Below the pieces are notes generated by a model that saw only the letters and a program-made list of their open reading frames with translations, did not search any database and was not told the DNA's origin. Below are positions 7,965 to 16,965 of a stretch of 64,000 nt of DNA, piece after piece. The first letter of the stretch is position 1. Each line of letters begins with the position of its first letter. Both the position numbers and the translations under genes were made by a program. Source of the stretch: Kineococcus aurantiacus (GTDB lineage: Bacteria; Actinomycetota; Actinomycetes; Actinomycetales; Kineococcaceae); the NCBI RefSeq assembly GCF_013409345.1, contig NZ_JACCBB010000001.1:4278001-4342000 (forward strand), read 5' to 3'.

Positions 7965-9929
7965 ATGGGGCTGCTCGACACGATCCAGGGGCCGCAGGAC
8001 CTCGCAGCTCTCACCGCCGAGCAGCTGCCCGAGCTGGCCGCGGAGATCCGCGACTTCCTCGTGGCCGCCGTCAGCCGCACCGGGGGGCACCTGGGCCCCA
8101 ACCTCGGTGTGGTGGAGCTGACCATCGGTCTGCACCGCGTCTTCGACTCCCCGCGCGACCGGATCGTCTTCGACACCGGCCACCAGAGCTACGTCCACAA
8201 GCTGCTCACCGGGCGGCAGGACTTCAGCCGGCTGCGCGAGGCCGGCGGCCTGTCGGGGTACCCCTCGCGCGCCGAGAGCGAGCACGACGTGGTGGAGAAC
8301 TCCCACGCCTCGACGTCGCTGTCGTGGGCCGACGGGCTGGCCAAGGCCTTCGAGCTGCGCGGTGAGGTCGACCGGCGCGTCGTGGCGGTCATCGGCGACG
8401 GCGCCCTGACCGGCGGCATGGCCTGGGAGGCGCTGAACAACATCGCCGCGGCCAACCGGCCCGTCATCGTCGTCGTCAACGACAACGAGCGCTCCTACGC
8501 CCCGACCATCGGCGGGATGGCCTCGCACCTGGCGACGCTGCGCACCACCCGCGAGTACGAGAAGCTCCTGGACTGGGGCAAGCAGTCCCTCAAGCGCGGG
8601 GGCGTCCCGGGCCGGCTGGCCTACGAGACGCTGCACGGCATGAAGCGCGGCATCAAGGACATCGTCGCGCCCCAGGGGCTGTTCGAGGACCTGGGCCTGA
8701 AGTACGTCGGCCCCGTCGACGGCCACGACACCGAGGCCGTCGAGCACGCCCTGCGCCGGGCGCGGTCCTTCGGCGGGCCCGTCATCGTCCACGTCATCAC
8801 CCAGAAGGGCCGCGGCTACCAGCCGGCCCTGGCCGACGACGCCGACCACTTCCACGCCGTCGGCGTCATCGACCCCGAGACCGGCGAGGCCCAGGCCACC
8901 TCCGGCTCGTCGTGGACCAGCGTCTTCTCCGACGAGATGGTCCAGATCGCCGCCACCCGCCGCGACGTGGTCGGCATCACCGCCGCCATGCGCATCCCGG
9001 TGGGCCTGGAGGCCTTCGCCCAGGCCCACCCCGAGCGCGTCTTCGACGTCGGCATCGCCGAGCAGCACGCCGTCACCTCCGCCGCCGGCATGGCCGCCGG
9101 CGGCCTGCACCCCGTCGTGGCCGTCTACGCCACCTTCCTCAACCGCGCCTTCGACCAGCTGCTGCTGGACGTCGCGCTGCACGCCGCCGGGGTCACCTTC
9201 GTCCTGGACCGCGCGGGGGTCACCGGCCCCGACGGGCCCAGCCACCACGGCATGTGGGACCTGGCGATGTGCCGCCTCGTGCCGGGCCTGCGCCTGGCCG
9301 CCCCCCGCGACGCGCAGACCCTGCGCGAGGAGCTCGGCGAGGCCGTCGCCGTCGCCGACGCCCCCACGGTGGTGCGCTACAGCAAGGGCAAGGTCCCCGC
9401 GGCGATCCCCGCCCTGGCCCGCACCGGCCACGCCGACGTCCTGGAGGGCGAGCGCTGGGCCACCGGCGACGACGTCCTGCTGGTCGCGGTCGGCTCCCTG
9501 GTCCCGCGGGCCCTGGAGGTCGCCCGGCGCCTGCGCGCCCACGGCGTCGGCGTCACCGTCGTCGACCCCCGCTGGGTCGTGCCCGTCGACGAGGCCCTGG
9601 TGCAGCTGGCCCGCACCCACCGGCACGTGGCGGTCCTGGAGGACGGCTGCGAGGTCGGCGGGCTGGGCTGGGCGCTGGCCGCGGCCCTGCGCGAGCGCCA
9701 CGACGCCACCCCCGTGCACGGCTTCGCCCTGCCCCAGCGGTTCCTCGACGTCGGCGACCGCGAGAGCCTGCTCGACGCCGCCGGCCTGGCCCCCCAGGAC
9801 GTCGCCCGCGCCCTCGTCGAGGCCGTCGCCCAGGAGGCGGGCCAGGGACCGGGGCAGGCGGGCGAGCCCGGGCCCGCCGGGGAACCGGACGGCGTGGCGC
9901 CGCGCGCGGAGGAGTTCCCCTCGCGGTAG
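7965..9929 (+). CDS. dxs: 1-deoxy-D-xylulose-5-phosphate synthase
   Basis: A 654-residue thiamine-diphosphate enzyme that condenses pyruvate and glyceraldehyde 3-phosphate, the first step of the MEP isoprenoid pathway. Clear signatures are [15 protein letters not shown] (substrate-side His), the ThDP/Mg motif [16 protein letters not shown], the catalytic-domain segment [15 protein letters not shown] with the active-site Glu, and [15 protein letters not shown]. Length agrees with bacterial DXS (about 620-650). The ATG at 7965 is preceded by CAGGAGG; a TACACT sequence near 7913 is a plausible -10 element. The C-terminal tail is an extra Gly/Pro-rich stretch of about 30 residues of no obvious function. 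It converges with the rhodanese gene. Confidence 0.97.
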   Translation: MGLLDTIQGPQDLAALTAEQLPELAAEIRDFLVAAVSRTGGHLGPNLGVVELTIGLHRVFDSPRDRIVFDTGHQSYVHKLLTGRQDFSRLREAGGLSGYPSRAESEHDVVENSHASTSLSWADGLAKAFELRGEVDRRVVAVIGDGALTGGMAWEALNNIAAANRPVIVVVNDNERSYAPTIGGMASHLATLRTTREYEKLLDWGKQSLKRGGVPGRLAYETLHGMKRGIKDIVAPQGLFEDLGLKYVGPVDGHDTEAVEHALRRARSFGGPVIVHVITQKGRGYQPALADDADHFHAVGVIDPETGEAQATSGSSWTSVFSDEMVQIAATRRDVVGITAAMRIPVGLEAFAQAHPERVFDVGIAEQHAVTSAAGMAAGGLHPVVAVYATFLNRAFDQLLLDVALHAAGVTFVLDRAGVTGPDGPSHHGMWDLAMCRLVPGLRLAAPRDAQTLREELGEAVAVADAPTVVRYSKGKVPAAIPALARTGHADVLEGERWATGDDVLLVAVGSLVPRALEVARRLRAHGVGVTVVDPRWVVPVDEALVQLARTHRHVAVLEDGCEVGGLGWALAAALRERHDATPVHGFALPQRFLDVGDRESLLDAAGLAPQDVARALVEAVAQEAGQGPGQAGEPGPAGEPDGVAPRAEEFPSR

Positions 9930-9940
9930 GCCCGGCGGGG

Positions 9941-10336
9941 TCAGACCCGCAGGTCCACCGGCCCCCGGTGCACGCCGAACCCCGCGGCCACCCACGCCTC
10001 GACGCCCCCGACGAGGTCGGTGGCCCGGTGCAGCCCGACCGCCCGCAGCGAGGCGGCCGCCAGCGACGAGCTGAACCCGTGCCGGCACACCACGACCACC
10101 CGCAGGTCCGGCCCGGTGGCCTCCGGGATGCGCCACGGGCAGGTGGGGTCCAGCCGCCACTCCAGGACGGTGCGGTCGATGACCAGCGCCCCCGGGAACT
10201 CGCCCTGCTCGGCCCGGTGCGCCGGGGTGCGGGTGTCCACGACGAGGGCGCCCGCGCGCTGCTCGACGGCCAGCTCGGCCGGGGTCAGCCGGTCCAGCCC
10301 GGCGCGCACCCGCGCGAGGTGGTCCTCGACGCTCAC
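9941..10336 (-). CDS. Rhodanese-like sulfurtransferase domain protein
   Basis: A 131-residue single-domain rhodanese. The catalytic Cys sits in the loop VVVCRHGFSSSLAAASL, matching the C-x-x-G-x-S active-site loop; VDTRTPAHRAEQGEFPGALVI is the usual N-terminal 'D-R-x-x-x-x-x-x-G-x-I-x-G-A' segment, and DLVGGVEAWVAAGF the terminal GGxxAW motif. Such proteins transfer sulfane sulfur to thiols or cyanide. The GTG start at 10336 overlaps the stop of the OsmC-like gene as GTGA, so the two are coupled and may act together in thiol/peroxide metabolism. Confidence 0.9.
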   Translation of the reverse strand: MSVEDHLARVRAGLDRLTPAELAVEQRAGALVVDTRTPAHRAEQGEFPGALVIDRTVLEWRLDPTCPWRIPEATGPDLRVVVVCRHGFSSSLAAASLRAVGLHRATDLVGGVEAWVAAGFGVHRGPVDLRV

Positions 10337-10746
10337 CCGGGCAGGACCTGCACGGGCAAGCCCCCGCGCACCGCGGCCAGGACCGTCGAGCCCGCCAGCG
10401 CCGTCCGCACCAGCTCCGCCAGGCCCTGAGCGCCGTCCCCGACGCCCTCGAAGCGCACCCGCGCCCCCGTCACCCGGCCCTCCTCGACGTCGACGTCGAC
10501 GTGCACCCGCACGGCGTCGAGCCGGGGGTCGAGCGGGTCGGGCGCGGCGTACCGGAGGTCGTTCGCCAGGCACCCCGCCAGCGCCAGGGCCAGCAGCTGG
10601 CCGCCGTTGAACCCCAGACCGGCGCCGCCGGCCACCCCCTCGGGCCGGTCCACGACGACCGAGCGGCCCCCGCTGGTGCCGACCGAGGCCCCCGTGCCCG
10701 GCAGGGGACGGGTCACCGCGCTGATCGTCGTCACCGTCGCCACCAC
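10333..10746 (-). CDS. OsmC family protein
   Basis: About 137 residues with the OsmC/Ohr fold signature: a beta-rich N-terminus, GGQLLALALAGCLANDLRYAA carrying the first conserved Cys, and a C-terminal half ending in ALAGSTVLAAVRGG. In OsmC/Ohr peroxidases a second Cys lies in this C-terminal helix (typically CPVS); here that position is Ser-Thr-Val, so the catalytic pair appears incomplete and classical thiol peroxidase activity is doubtful. The GTG start at 10746 was chosen for the GGAGG five bases upstream. It is coupled to the rhodanese gene behind it. Confidence 0.78.
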   Translation of the reverse strand: MVATVTTISAVTRPLPGTGASVGTSGGRSVVVDRPEGVAGGAGLGFNGGQLLALALAGCLANDLRYAAPDPLDPRLDAVRVHVDVDVEEGRVTGARVRFEGVGDGAQGLAELVRTALAGSTVLAAVRGGLPVQVLPG

Positions 10747-10760
10747 CGTCGCCTCCGGCG

Positions 10761-11117
10761 TCAGGCCGCCTCGCGCTCGCGGGCCGCGTGCTCGAGCATG
10801 TCCGCCAGCCGCCACGCCTCGGCGCGGCTGAGGTGGAAGCCCAGCTCCCGGTGGGTGCCCAGACCGGAGTAGATCGCGATGCCGGACAGGTTCGGCTCGT
10901 GGCCGTCGTCCTCGATCACGCTCAGGCAGATCCACGGCTTGATGCCCGGGCGGAAGTGCGCCATCCGCATGGGCGGCACGTGCTTCTCCCCCAGGAGGTA
11001 GGGCACGAGCATCCGCGCGTACGCCAGGTCGTAGACCTCGGTGCGCCCCTCGGCGCGCAGGAAGACGTCGTTGCCGACGATCGAGACGGACTCCGCCGCT
11101 GTGGCTCCGAGCTGCAC
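10761..11117 (-). CDS. Hypothetical protein
   Basis: About 118 residues, no recognised family. The sequence begins with a small strand-rich part (VSIVGNDVFLRAEG) followed by YDLAYARMLVPYLLGEKHVPP and a well-folded-looking middle (KPWICLSVIEDDG, IAIYSGLGTHRELG), ending in a charged helix. No signal peptide or membrane span. The start is uncertain: GTG 11117 has only a short G-run before it, and GTG 11153 is possible. It lies 14 bp upstream of the OsmC-like gene on the same strand and probably belongs to that operon. Confidence 0.55.
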   Translation of the reverse strand: MQLGATAAESVSIVGNDVFLRAEGRTEVYDLAYARMLVPYLLGEKHVPPMRMAHFRPGIKPWICLSVIEDDGHEPNLSGIAIYSGLGTHRELGFHLSRAEAWRLADMLEHAAREREAA

Positions 11118-11197
11118 GCCCCCATTGGACCGGACGAACCACCTCCGTGTCACTTTCGTGACCCGGCTCGCGGTCCGGCCGCGCCGCCCGCCGCCGG

Positions 11198-12013
11198 CTA
11201 CTGCCTGCCCGCCAGCACCTCCTCCACCAGCCGCGGGTTCGTCGGCGCCAGCGCCACCTCCTCGCGCGTCACCAGCACCGGCCGGCGCAGGCCCCGCTCG
11301 GCCGGGTCGGTCGCCACCCACGCGGCGCCGACGTACGCGGGGTCGATGCGGGTCAGATCGAACCAGCCGCGGGTGCGGTCGGGGACGGCGACCGCCCGCA
11401 GCAGGTTCCCCGGGGACCGGTCCGGACCGGCGACGAGGTGCTCGCGCAGGGTCCGCGACGCCAGCAGCGTCGGCACGTCGCACCCGCCCACCGGGCGCAG
11501 GACGCCGTCGCCGGAACCACCGGCGTCGCGCACCAGCCGCTCCACGACCAGCGCGCCGAACCCCTCCAGCCGCGCCAGGTCCGCCTCGCCCGGCAGGACC
11601 GGGCGCCCCGTGGCCCGGGCCGAGACCTCCGGCAGCGGCAGCAGCCGCTCGCTGCGCCCGCGGGGCACGACGACGCCCAGCCCCAGGTCCAGCGCCCCGC
11701 CCAGGAGCCCGCGGTGGGCCCAGCCGGCGGCGGGGTGCCGGTCGGCGCCCACCGGGACGGCCAGCGGGACGACGCGGGCGTCGTCGCGGTGCAGCTCGGC
11801 GTGGGCGTGCAGCAGGGCGGCCACCCGCAGCCGGGCGGTCTCCTCCGGGGCCTCACCGGCCGCGCGCGCCAGGTCGTCCCAGGCCAGGTCGGCGGTCCCG
11901 GGCAGGCGCACGCCCTCGTCGTCGAGCTCCAGGTCCAGGTCGTCGACGACGCTGGTGGCGAGCACGCAGCGCCGCAGGAGAGCCCGGACGGGGGACGGCT
12001 GATCGGTGCTCAC
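11198..12013 (-). CDS. Hypothetical protein
   Basis: A 271-residue acidic protein starting at GTG 12013. It has an acidic early segment (VVDDLDLELDDEGVRLP), a long Ala/Leu/Val-rich middle with GLLGGALDLGLGVVVPRGRSE, and a C-terminal half with DRTRGWFDLTRIDPAYVGAAW and PVLVTREEVALAPTNPRLVEE. I recognise no catalytic motif and no membrane segment. It stands alone between a hypothetical gene and the anti-sigma-type gene, all on the minus strand. Codon use is that of the surrounding genes, so it is a genuine chromosomal gene. Confidence 0.6.
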   Translation of the reverse strand: MSTDQPSPVRALLRRCVLATSVVDDLDLELDDEGVRLPGTADLAWDDLARAAGEAPEETARLRVAALLHAHAELHRDDARVVPLAVPVGADRHPAAGWAHRGLLGGALDLGLGVVVPRGRSERLLPLPEVSARATGRPVLPGEADLARLEGFGALVVERLVRDAGGSGDGVLRPVGGCDVPTLLASRTLREHLVAGPDRSPGNLLRAVAVPDRTRGWFDLTRIDPAYVGAAWVATDPAERGLRRPVLVTREEVALAPTNPRLVEEVLAGRQ

Positions 12014-12069
12014 CCCACCGACCGTAGGCGAGGGCGGCCGCCGGACCCCGTCGGCGTCGCCCGGACGGG

Positions 12070-12495
12070 TCAGCGTGTCGCCAGGTGGAACCACACCGTC
12101 TTGCTTGGCGCGCCGCCCTCCCACGGCTGGGGCCAGCCCTGCCCGTCCTGCTCGCCGCCGTCGCTGCTGTAGACGCCCCACGTCGTGGCCAGCGCGTCGA
12201 CCAGCGCGATGCCCCGGCCCCCGACGGCCTGCGGGGTCTGCGGCATCAGCCGCGGCCCGCGGCCCTCGGCGTCGGTGATGCCGACGAGGATCCCCTCGTC
12301 GTCGTGGCTCAGCGTCAGCACGACCGGCCCGCGGCCGTGGTCCAGGGCGTTCTGCACCAGCTCGCTGGTCAGCAGCTCGGCGATCCACCGCCGTGCGGAC
12401 GGCAGGTGCTCGTCCGGGCAGTGGTCGCACACCCAGTGCCGCGCCATCGCCGCGGCGGACAGGTGCTCGTCCAGGGTGAGACGTTCCACGTCCAC
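12070..12495 (-). CDS. ATP-binding anti-sigma factor-type protein (HATPase_c_2)
   Basis: A 141-residue GHKL domain protein. The N-box ELVQNALDHG, the G1-like ITDAEGRGPRLMP and the G2 box GGRGIALVDAL are clear, and the protein ends KTVWFHLATR as in other actinobacterial RsbW-like proteins. An insertion between G2 and the last strand (SSDGGEQDGQGWPQPWEGG) is longer than usual. Two Cys residues occur near the N-terminus (VCDHCPDEH), a CxxC that could be redox- or zinc-related. It probably works in partner-switching regulation with phosphatases like that at 3853-5745; partner unknown. Confidence 0.82.
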   Translation of the reverse strand: MDVERLTLDEHLSAAAMARHWVCDHCPDEHLPSARRWIAELLTSELVQNALDHGRGPVVLTLSHDDEGILVGITDAEGRGPRLMPQTPQAVGGRGIALVDALATTWGVYSSDGGEQDGQGWPQPWEGGAPSKTVWFHLATR

Positions 12496-12586
12496 CTCCG
12501 TCAGCGTCGGCCGTCGTCACCGCGTCGTGACCACCCGACCATGACGCACGGACGGGGACCCGGCAAGGCGGGAGGTGTCAGCGTGC

Positions 12587-13897
12587 TCAGCCGGCGGTGG
12601 TCCCGCCGCCCGGCCCCTGCGGCGGCACGGTCTCGACGGGGGTCTCGACGGGGGCCTCGACCCTGGCCTCGACCAGGGCCCGGGTGACCGGCTCGACGAC
12701 CAGGTCCAGCTGCCAGTCCCGGGCGCCGCGCGCCGCCAGCGCCGCCCGCACCCCCGCCGCGTCCAGCGGCGCGGGCGGCGACCACACCACGCGGCGCAGC
12801 GCGTCCGGCTGCAGGAGGTTCTCCACCGGCAGGTCCAGCTCCCCGGCCAGCGCCGTGACGACCGCGCGCGCCGCGGTCAGCCGCGCGGCCGCCAGCGGGT
12901 CCTTGGCCGCCCACGCCCGCGGCGGCGGGGGACCGTCGCTGCGGGGGGTGTGCGCGGGCAGGTCGGCCTCCGGCAGGGCGCTGCCGCGGGCCACGGCGTC
13001 GAACCACAGCGGCAGCCGCGACCGCGAGGCGCGGCCGGTGAACCCCGGCGTGGAGGCCAGGGCCTGCGCGGTGCGCGGCACGGCGCGCGCGGCCGCGACG
13101 ATCGCGGAGTCGGGCAGCAGCCGGCCGGGGGAGGTGTCCTTCTCCCGGGCCTCGCCGTCGCGGGCCAGCCACAGCTCCCGCACGACCGCCAGCTGGCGGC
13201 GCGAGCGCACCGCGTGCAACCCCGAGACCCGCCGCCACGGCTCGGCCGGCGGCGCCGGCGGGGGAGTGGCCGCGACGTGCGCGAACTCCTGCCGCGCCCA
13301 CTCCAGCTTCCCCTGCGCGGCCAGGCGCGCGGCCAGGGCCTCGCGCAGCGGCACGAGCACCTCCACGTCGAGGGCCGCGTAGTTCAGCCACGGCGCGGGC
13401 AGCGGCCGCGTCGACCAGTCCACGGCGGAGTGCTCCTTGGCCAGCCGCAGCCCCAGCAGCTCCTCCACGACGGCGCCCAGCCCCACCCGCGGCAGTCCCG
13501 CCAGCCGGGAACCCAGCTCGGTGTCGAACAGCGTCGTGGGCCGCATCCCCAGGTCCACCAGGCACGGCAGGTCCTGGTTGGCCGCGTGCAGCACCCACTC
13601 CACGCCGGTCAGGGCCTCGCCCAGGGCCGACAGGTCCGGCAGCGCCGCCGGGTCGATCAGCGCCGTCCCGGCGCCCTCCCGGCGCAGCTGCACGAGGAAG
13701 GCGCGCTGCCCGTACCGGTACCCCGAGGCGCGCTCGGCGTCCACCGCCACCGGCCCGGTGCCGGCCGCGAACGCCGCGACGACCTGCGCCAGCGCGGCCT
13801 CGTCGGCCACGACCGGCGGCAGGCCGTCGGAGGGTGCCGACAGGAGCGGGAGCTCAGGCTCTTCGACCTGGTCCGGCTCGGTCGGCGTGGAAGTCAC
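12587..13897 (-). CDS. Ribonuclease D family 3'-5' exonuclease with HRDC domain
   Basis: A 436-residue protein. The N-terminal exonuclease domain (residues about 30-210) has the DEDDy motifs: VAVDAERASGYRYGQRA (Exo I, D-x-E), LHAANQDLPCLVDLG (Exo II) and YAALDVEVLVPL (Exo III with the Tyr/Asp). An HRDC-type helical domain follows (about 225-310: LHAVRSRRQLAVVRELWLARDGEA), then a C-terminal extension typical of actinobacterial homologues. The family trims structured RNAs from the 3' end. Its place next to a WhiI-like regulator, DUF3000 and hemE is conserved in actinobacteria as I recall for Streptomyces. The last 30 residues are a degenerate VEA/VETP repeat. Confidence 0.9.
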   Translation of the reverse strand: MTSTPTEPDQVEEPELPLLSAPSDGLPPVVADEAALAQVVAAFAAGTGPVAVDAERASGYRYGQRAFLVQLRREGAGTALIDPAALPDLSALGEALTGVEWVLHAANQDLPCLVDLGMRPTTLFDTELGSRLAGLPRVGLGAVVEELLGLRLAKEHSAVDWSTRPLPAPWLNYAALDVEVLVPLREALAARLAAQGKLEWARQEFAHVAATPPPAPPAEPWRRVSGLHAVRSRRQLAVVRELWLARDGEAREKDTSPGRLLPDSAIVAAARAVPRTAQALASTPGFTGRASRSRLPLWFDAVARGSALPEADLPAHTPRSDGPPPPRAWAAKDPLAAARLTAARAVVTALAGELDLPVENLLQPDALRRVVWSPPAPLDAAGVRAALAARGARDWQLDLVVEPVTRALVEARVEAPVETPVETVPPQGPGGGTTAG

Positions 13898-13918
13898 CGC
13901 CCCACCGTACGTGACCCC

Positions 13919-15598
13919 TCAGGTCAGGCGGCGCAGGACCAGCGGTGTCGCCCCCCGGCTGTCGTAGCTGACCACCTCGACCCGCAGACCCTCGTAGTAG
14001 CTGCCGAGGAACGTGCGCTGGTCGACCCGCGCCCCCGCGGCGTCCAGGTAGACGTCGGTGGCCGGGTCCAGCCACAGCCGGAAGGTCGTCGAGGACCCGC
14101 TCGTCTCGCCCGGTACGGCCTCCTCCCGCACCACGCCGACGTCGACCCGGTCCACGTGGTCGGGCGGGCTGCCCCCGGCGAACCGCAGGTACCCCTCGAC
14201 CTCCTGCAGCCCGAAGGGGTTGCCGAAGGCGAACTCGCCGCTCGGCATCCGGGTGGCCGTCAGGACGTCGCCCACCTGCAACCGGTCGGTGAAGATCGTC
14301 CGGTCGCCGTCGTCGACGAAGGTCGGTTGCGGGACGCCGTCGGGGTAGGTCCACCCCGGGCAGTCCACCGAGTAGCAGACCGGCCAGAGGTTGAACCGCA
14401 CCTCACGTCCGTCGACCACCCCCGTCACCGAACCCGGCCACCGTCCGGCGGTCTGCCCGGTGTAGATCAGCACCGCCGTCTGCCCCACGGCGCCGTCCCA
14501 CGCGTCCGGCCAGCGGCCGGACTCGGCGGCCAGCGACGGCGCGTCGGCGCGCATCCGCTCCAAGACGGAGCTGCTGACCGCGTCCCAGCCGCCGACGAGT
14601 TCGGCCGTCCGCAAGGAGGCGGCGTGCGTCCTGGCGAACGACTGCGCGGCGCCGGGAGCGTCCGGTCCGGCCACCAGGAGCACGCTGGCCCCCCGTTCCC
14701 CGGCGACCGGCCCGGCGGCCAGCGCGTCCACCCGGTACCCGTTGGCCACGAGCACCTCGGCCGGGGCCGGCGGGCCGTACGCGTCCGCGATCGCCGCAGC
14801 CGTCCCGGTCCGGTCCGCGCCGGCCAGGCGTCGCACCCCGCTCAGGCGGGCGGCGCGCGCGGCGGCCGCGGCGGTCGCGGTGCTCACCGCCGACTCCGCC
14901 CCCAGGACGGTCACGGTGGTGACCGACGGGCTGGCCGCCAGCGCCGCGGCGCTCACCGGGGGCAACCGGTCGCGGGCGGTCAGCACGACGGGCACACCCG
15001 CGCGGTAGGCGACCGGGGCGGCCGCCAGCGCGTCCGCGGCCACGTCCCCGGCCGCCACGTCGGCGCGGGCCACGAACACCTCCGCCGGGGCCGGCGCACC
15101 CGACGCGGCCGCCGCCCGCCACACCGCCACCGACGTGGCGTACCGGTCCTCGCCGGCGATCCGCGAGAGCGCGTAGCCGTCGTCGTCGAGGACCTCCAGG
15201 CTCTCGTCCGAGACCGACGGCGCCCCGCCCACGACCACGACCTGCTCGGGGTCGATGGCCTCGATCGCCCGCACCGTCACGTCGGGCAGCTCATCGGCGG
15301 TGCTCAGCAGGACCGGGGCGTGCAGGACACCCGCCAGGTAGGACGCGCTGAGGGCGTCGATCCCCCCGTTGACCCCGTTGGCCAGGACGACGGTGTCGGC
15401 CCGGGAGAACGTGCGCAGCGCCAGCAGCGCCGCCGTCTCGAACCGGTCCGAGCCGGCCGTCCGCGGAGAGCCCGCGGGCCACCCGGGATCCTCGGCCGCC
15501 GCAGCGTGCGGAGCGGACAGCACCAGGACGGGCACGAGGACGGGGACGACGAACGCCGCCCACCGGAGGCGGGCGGCGCGTCGGGCGGCGAGGGTCAC
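13919..15598 (-). CDS. Secreted protein with cell-wall-binding type 2 repeats
   Basis: A 559-residue exported protein: basic N-terminus, hydrophobic core (AAFVVPVLVPVLVLS) and an AxA cleavage region (PHAAAAED). Three cell-wall-binding repeats (CWB2) follow: each starts with a (R)xAGxDRxxTA-type motif (TAGSDRFETAALLAL, IAGEDRYATSVAVW, LAGADRTGTAAAIAD) and includes a strand-turn such as VVVVGGAPSVSDESL. The C-terminal 200 residues are a separate unknown domain with one Cys pair (CYSVDC) likely to form a disulfide. CWB2 modules bind anionic wall polymers, so the protein is probably surface-attached. It starts only 4 bp before the stop of the WhiI-like regulator gene on the same strand. Confidence 0.88.
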   Translation of the reverse strand: MTLAARRAARLRWAAFVVPVLVPVLVLSAPHAAAAEDPGWPAGSPRTAGSDRFETAALLALRTFSRADTVVLANGVNGGIDALSASYLAGVLHAPVLLSTADELPDVTVRAIEAIDPEQVVVVGGAPSVSDESLEVLDDDGYALSRIAGEDRYATSVAVWRAAAASGAPAPAEVFVARADVAAGDVAADALAAAPVAYRAGVPVVLTARDRLPPVSAAALAASPSVTTVTVLGAESAVSTATAAAAARAARLSGVRRLAGADRTGTAAAIADAYGPPAPAEVLVANGYRVDALAAGPVAGERGASVLLVAGPDAPGAAQSFARTHAASLRTAELVGGWDAVSSSVLERMRADAPSLAAESGRWPDAWDGAVGQTAVLIYTGQTAGRWPGSVTGVVDGREVRFNLWPVCYSVDCPGWTYPDGVPQPTFVDDGDRTIFTDRLQVGDVLTATRMPSGEFAFGNPFGLQEVEGYLRFAGGSPPDHVDRVDVGVVREEAVPGETSGSSTTFRLWLDPATDVYLDAAGARVDQRTFLGSYYEGLRVEVVSYDSRGATPLVLRRLT

Positions 15599-15602
15599 GG
15601 TG

Positions 15603-16205
15603 CTACTGGATCACACCCGCGCGCAGCGTGATGGCCACCATCTCGGCGCGGTCGCCGGTCCCGAGCTTGCGGGCGATGCGCGCCAGGTGGCTCTTCACCG
15701 TCAGCGCCGACAGGCCCAGCAGCGCGCCGGTGTCCTTGTTGGAGCGGCCGTCGGCGACGTGCTGGAGCACCTCCACCTCGCGCTCGGACAGCGAGTCCAC
15801 GCCGGACTCCCCGCCGCGACCCTCGAAGCCCACGCCCTCGGGGCGGGTCGTCACCAGGTAGCAGCGCACCCCGGCCGCCACCGCGCCGCGCACGGCGAAC
15901 GGGTCGGCGTTCGAGGACAGCACGACGCAGCGGTTCCAGCCGGCCGCGCGCAGCTCCGAGACCAGCTGGGCGCCCGAGCCGTCCGGCAGGCCGGCGTCGG
16001 CGATGAACAGGGCCCGCGGGCCGGTGCGGGCCATCGCGCGGGCCTGGGCCACGCTCGTGGCGTGCTCGACGTTCACGGCGCCGAGCATGCGCAGCGTGCG
16101 CGTGACCGATTCGCGCACCGCGGGGTCCGCGACGGCGACGAGGGCCGCGAAGCGGCCGAGACGGGAAGGAACGGCCATCCCGGGGCGTTCGACGAGCGCA
16201 GTCAC
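15603..16205 (-). CDS. Orphan response regulator with LuxR-type HTH, WhiI-like
   Basis: About 200 residues: an N-terminal receiver-like domain and a C-terminal LuxR/FixJ HTH (SLSEREVEVLQHVADGRSNKDTGALLG and LTVKSHLARIARKLG). The receiver is degenerate: the acidic pair at the first strand is reduced (VAVADPAV), the phosphoacceptor-like Asp remains (ADAGLPDGSG), and the conserved Lys of the last strand is absent (CYLVTT). Streptomyces WhiI, an orphan atypical regulator of development, sits beside DUF3000 and hemE in the same way; naming by this synteny is inference. GTG 16205 was chosen because AGGAGG lies seven bases upstream. No kinase gene is adjacent. Confidence 0.8.
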   Translation of the reverse strand: MTALVERPGMAVPSRLGRFAALVAVADPAVRESVTRTLRMLGAVNVEHATSVAQARAMARTGPRALFIADAGLPDGSGAQLVSELRAAGWNRCVVLSSNADPFAVRGAVAAGVRCYLVTTRPEGVGFEGRGGESGVDSLSEREVEVLQHVADGRSNKDTGALLGLSALTVKSHLARIARKLGTGDRAEMVAITLRAGVIQ

Positions 16206-16316
16206 CGTCGTCCTCCTGCAGCGGAAACGGCGCACCCCTCGCGGGCACGCCTCTGGTTGCTGAGGAGGTGATCGGCCACCCGGGGGGTGGCCTTGAACGT
16301 TTGGTGCAGGTCGGCC

Positions 16317-16901
16317 TCAGCGGCTGCGGCGTCCGAGGGACATGACGCCCTCGGGCAGCGGCGGCAGACCCGCCACCGTGCACACCAGCACGCCCCACGC
16401 CCGCAGGTGCGCGTCCAGCTGGTCGGGGTCCTGCGGCGTCCACGACGCCCGCAGCTCCACGTCCACCGACGCCTCCCGGTCCGCCAGCGCCCCGTAGCCC
16501 TCCGACAGCACCCGCGTCACCGTGCCCCCGACGCCGCCGGCCAGCGCGCCGGCGCTGGCCAGCCCGTCCTCCAGCCACGACCAGCCGACCGCGCCCAGCA
16601 CCGGGTCGGACCCCAGCTCGGCCTCCAGGTCGGCCCGCACGTACGTCACGACGCGGAACGTCCCGCCCCACTCCTGCGGGGCGGAGGGGTCGTGCAGCAG
16701 GATGAACCGCCCGGTCGCCAGCTCCTCGCCGTCGACGACGACGTCACCGGCCACGGCCCAGGCGTGCGGCGCGATCCGGGCCGGCGCGGGCACCTCGGTG
16801 AGCACCACCTCCGAGCGCAGGCGGACCTCGCGCACCGCGGCCACCGCGGCCTCGAAGGCCGCCGGGGCGACGGGCGCACCCGGGGGTCGACGCACGCTCA
16901 C
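16317..16901 (-). CDS. DUF3000 domain-containing protein
   Basis: A 194-residue protein of the actinobacterium-specific DUF3000 family, recognised from FEAAVAAVREVRLRSEVVL near the start, ARIAPHAWAVAGDV, the acid-rich ATGRFILLHDPSAPQEWGG and WSWLEDGL. Function unknown. The family almost always lies divergently next to hemE, as here (64 bp away), and beside a WhiI-type regulator. GTG 16901 is used as start; the longer open frame has no support. A link to haem synthesis or its control has been suggested only by gene neighbourhood. Confidence 0.85.
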   Translation of the reverse strand: MSVRRPPGAPVAPAAFEAAVAAVREVRLRSEVVLTEVPAPARIAPHAWAVAGDVVVDGEELATGRFILLHDPSAPQEWGGTFRVVTYVRADLEAELGSDPVLGAVGWSWLEDGLASAGALAGGVGGTVTRVLSEGYGALADREASVDVELRASWTPQDPDQLDAHLRAWGVLVCTVAGLPPLPEGVMSLGRRSR

Positions 16902-16965
16902 GCCACGGAGCGTAGGCACCGCACCCCGGCGGGGGGTGCTGCCACGCCGTGGGAGCATCGCCCCC

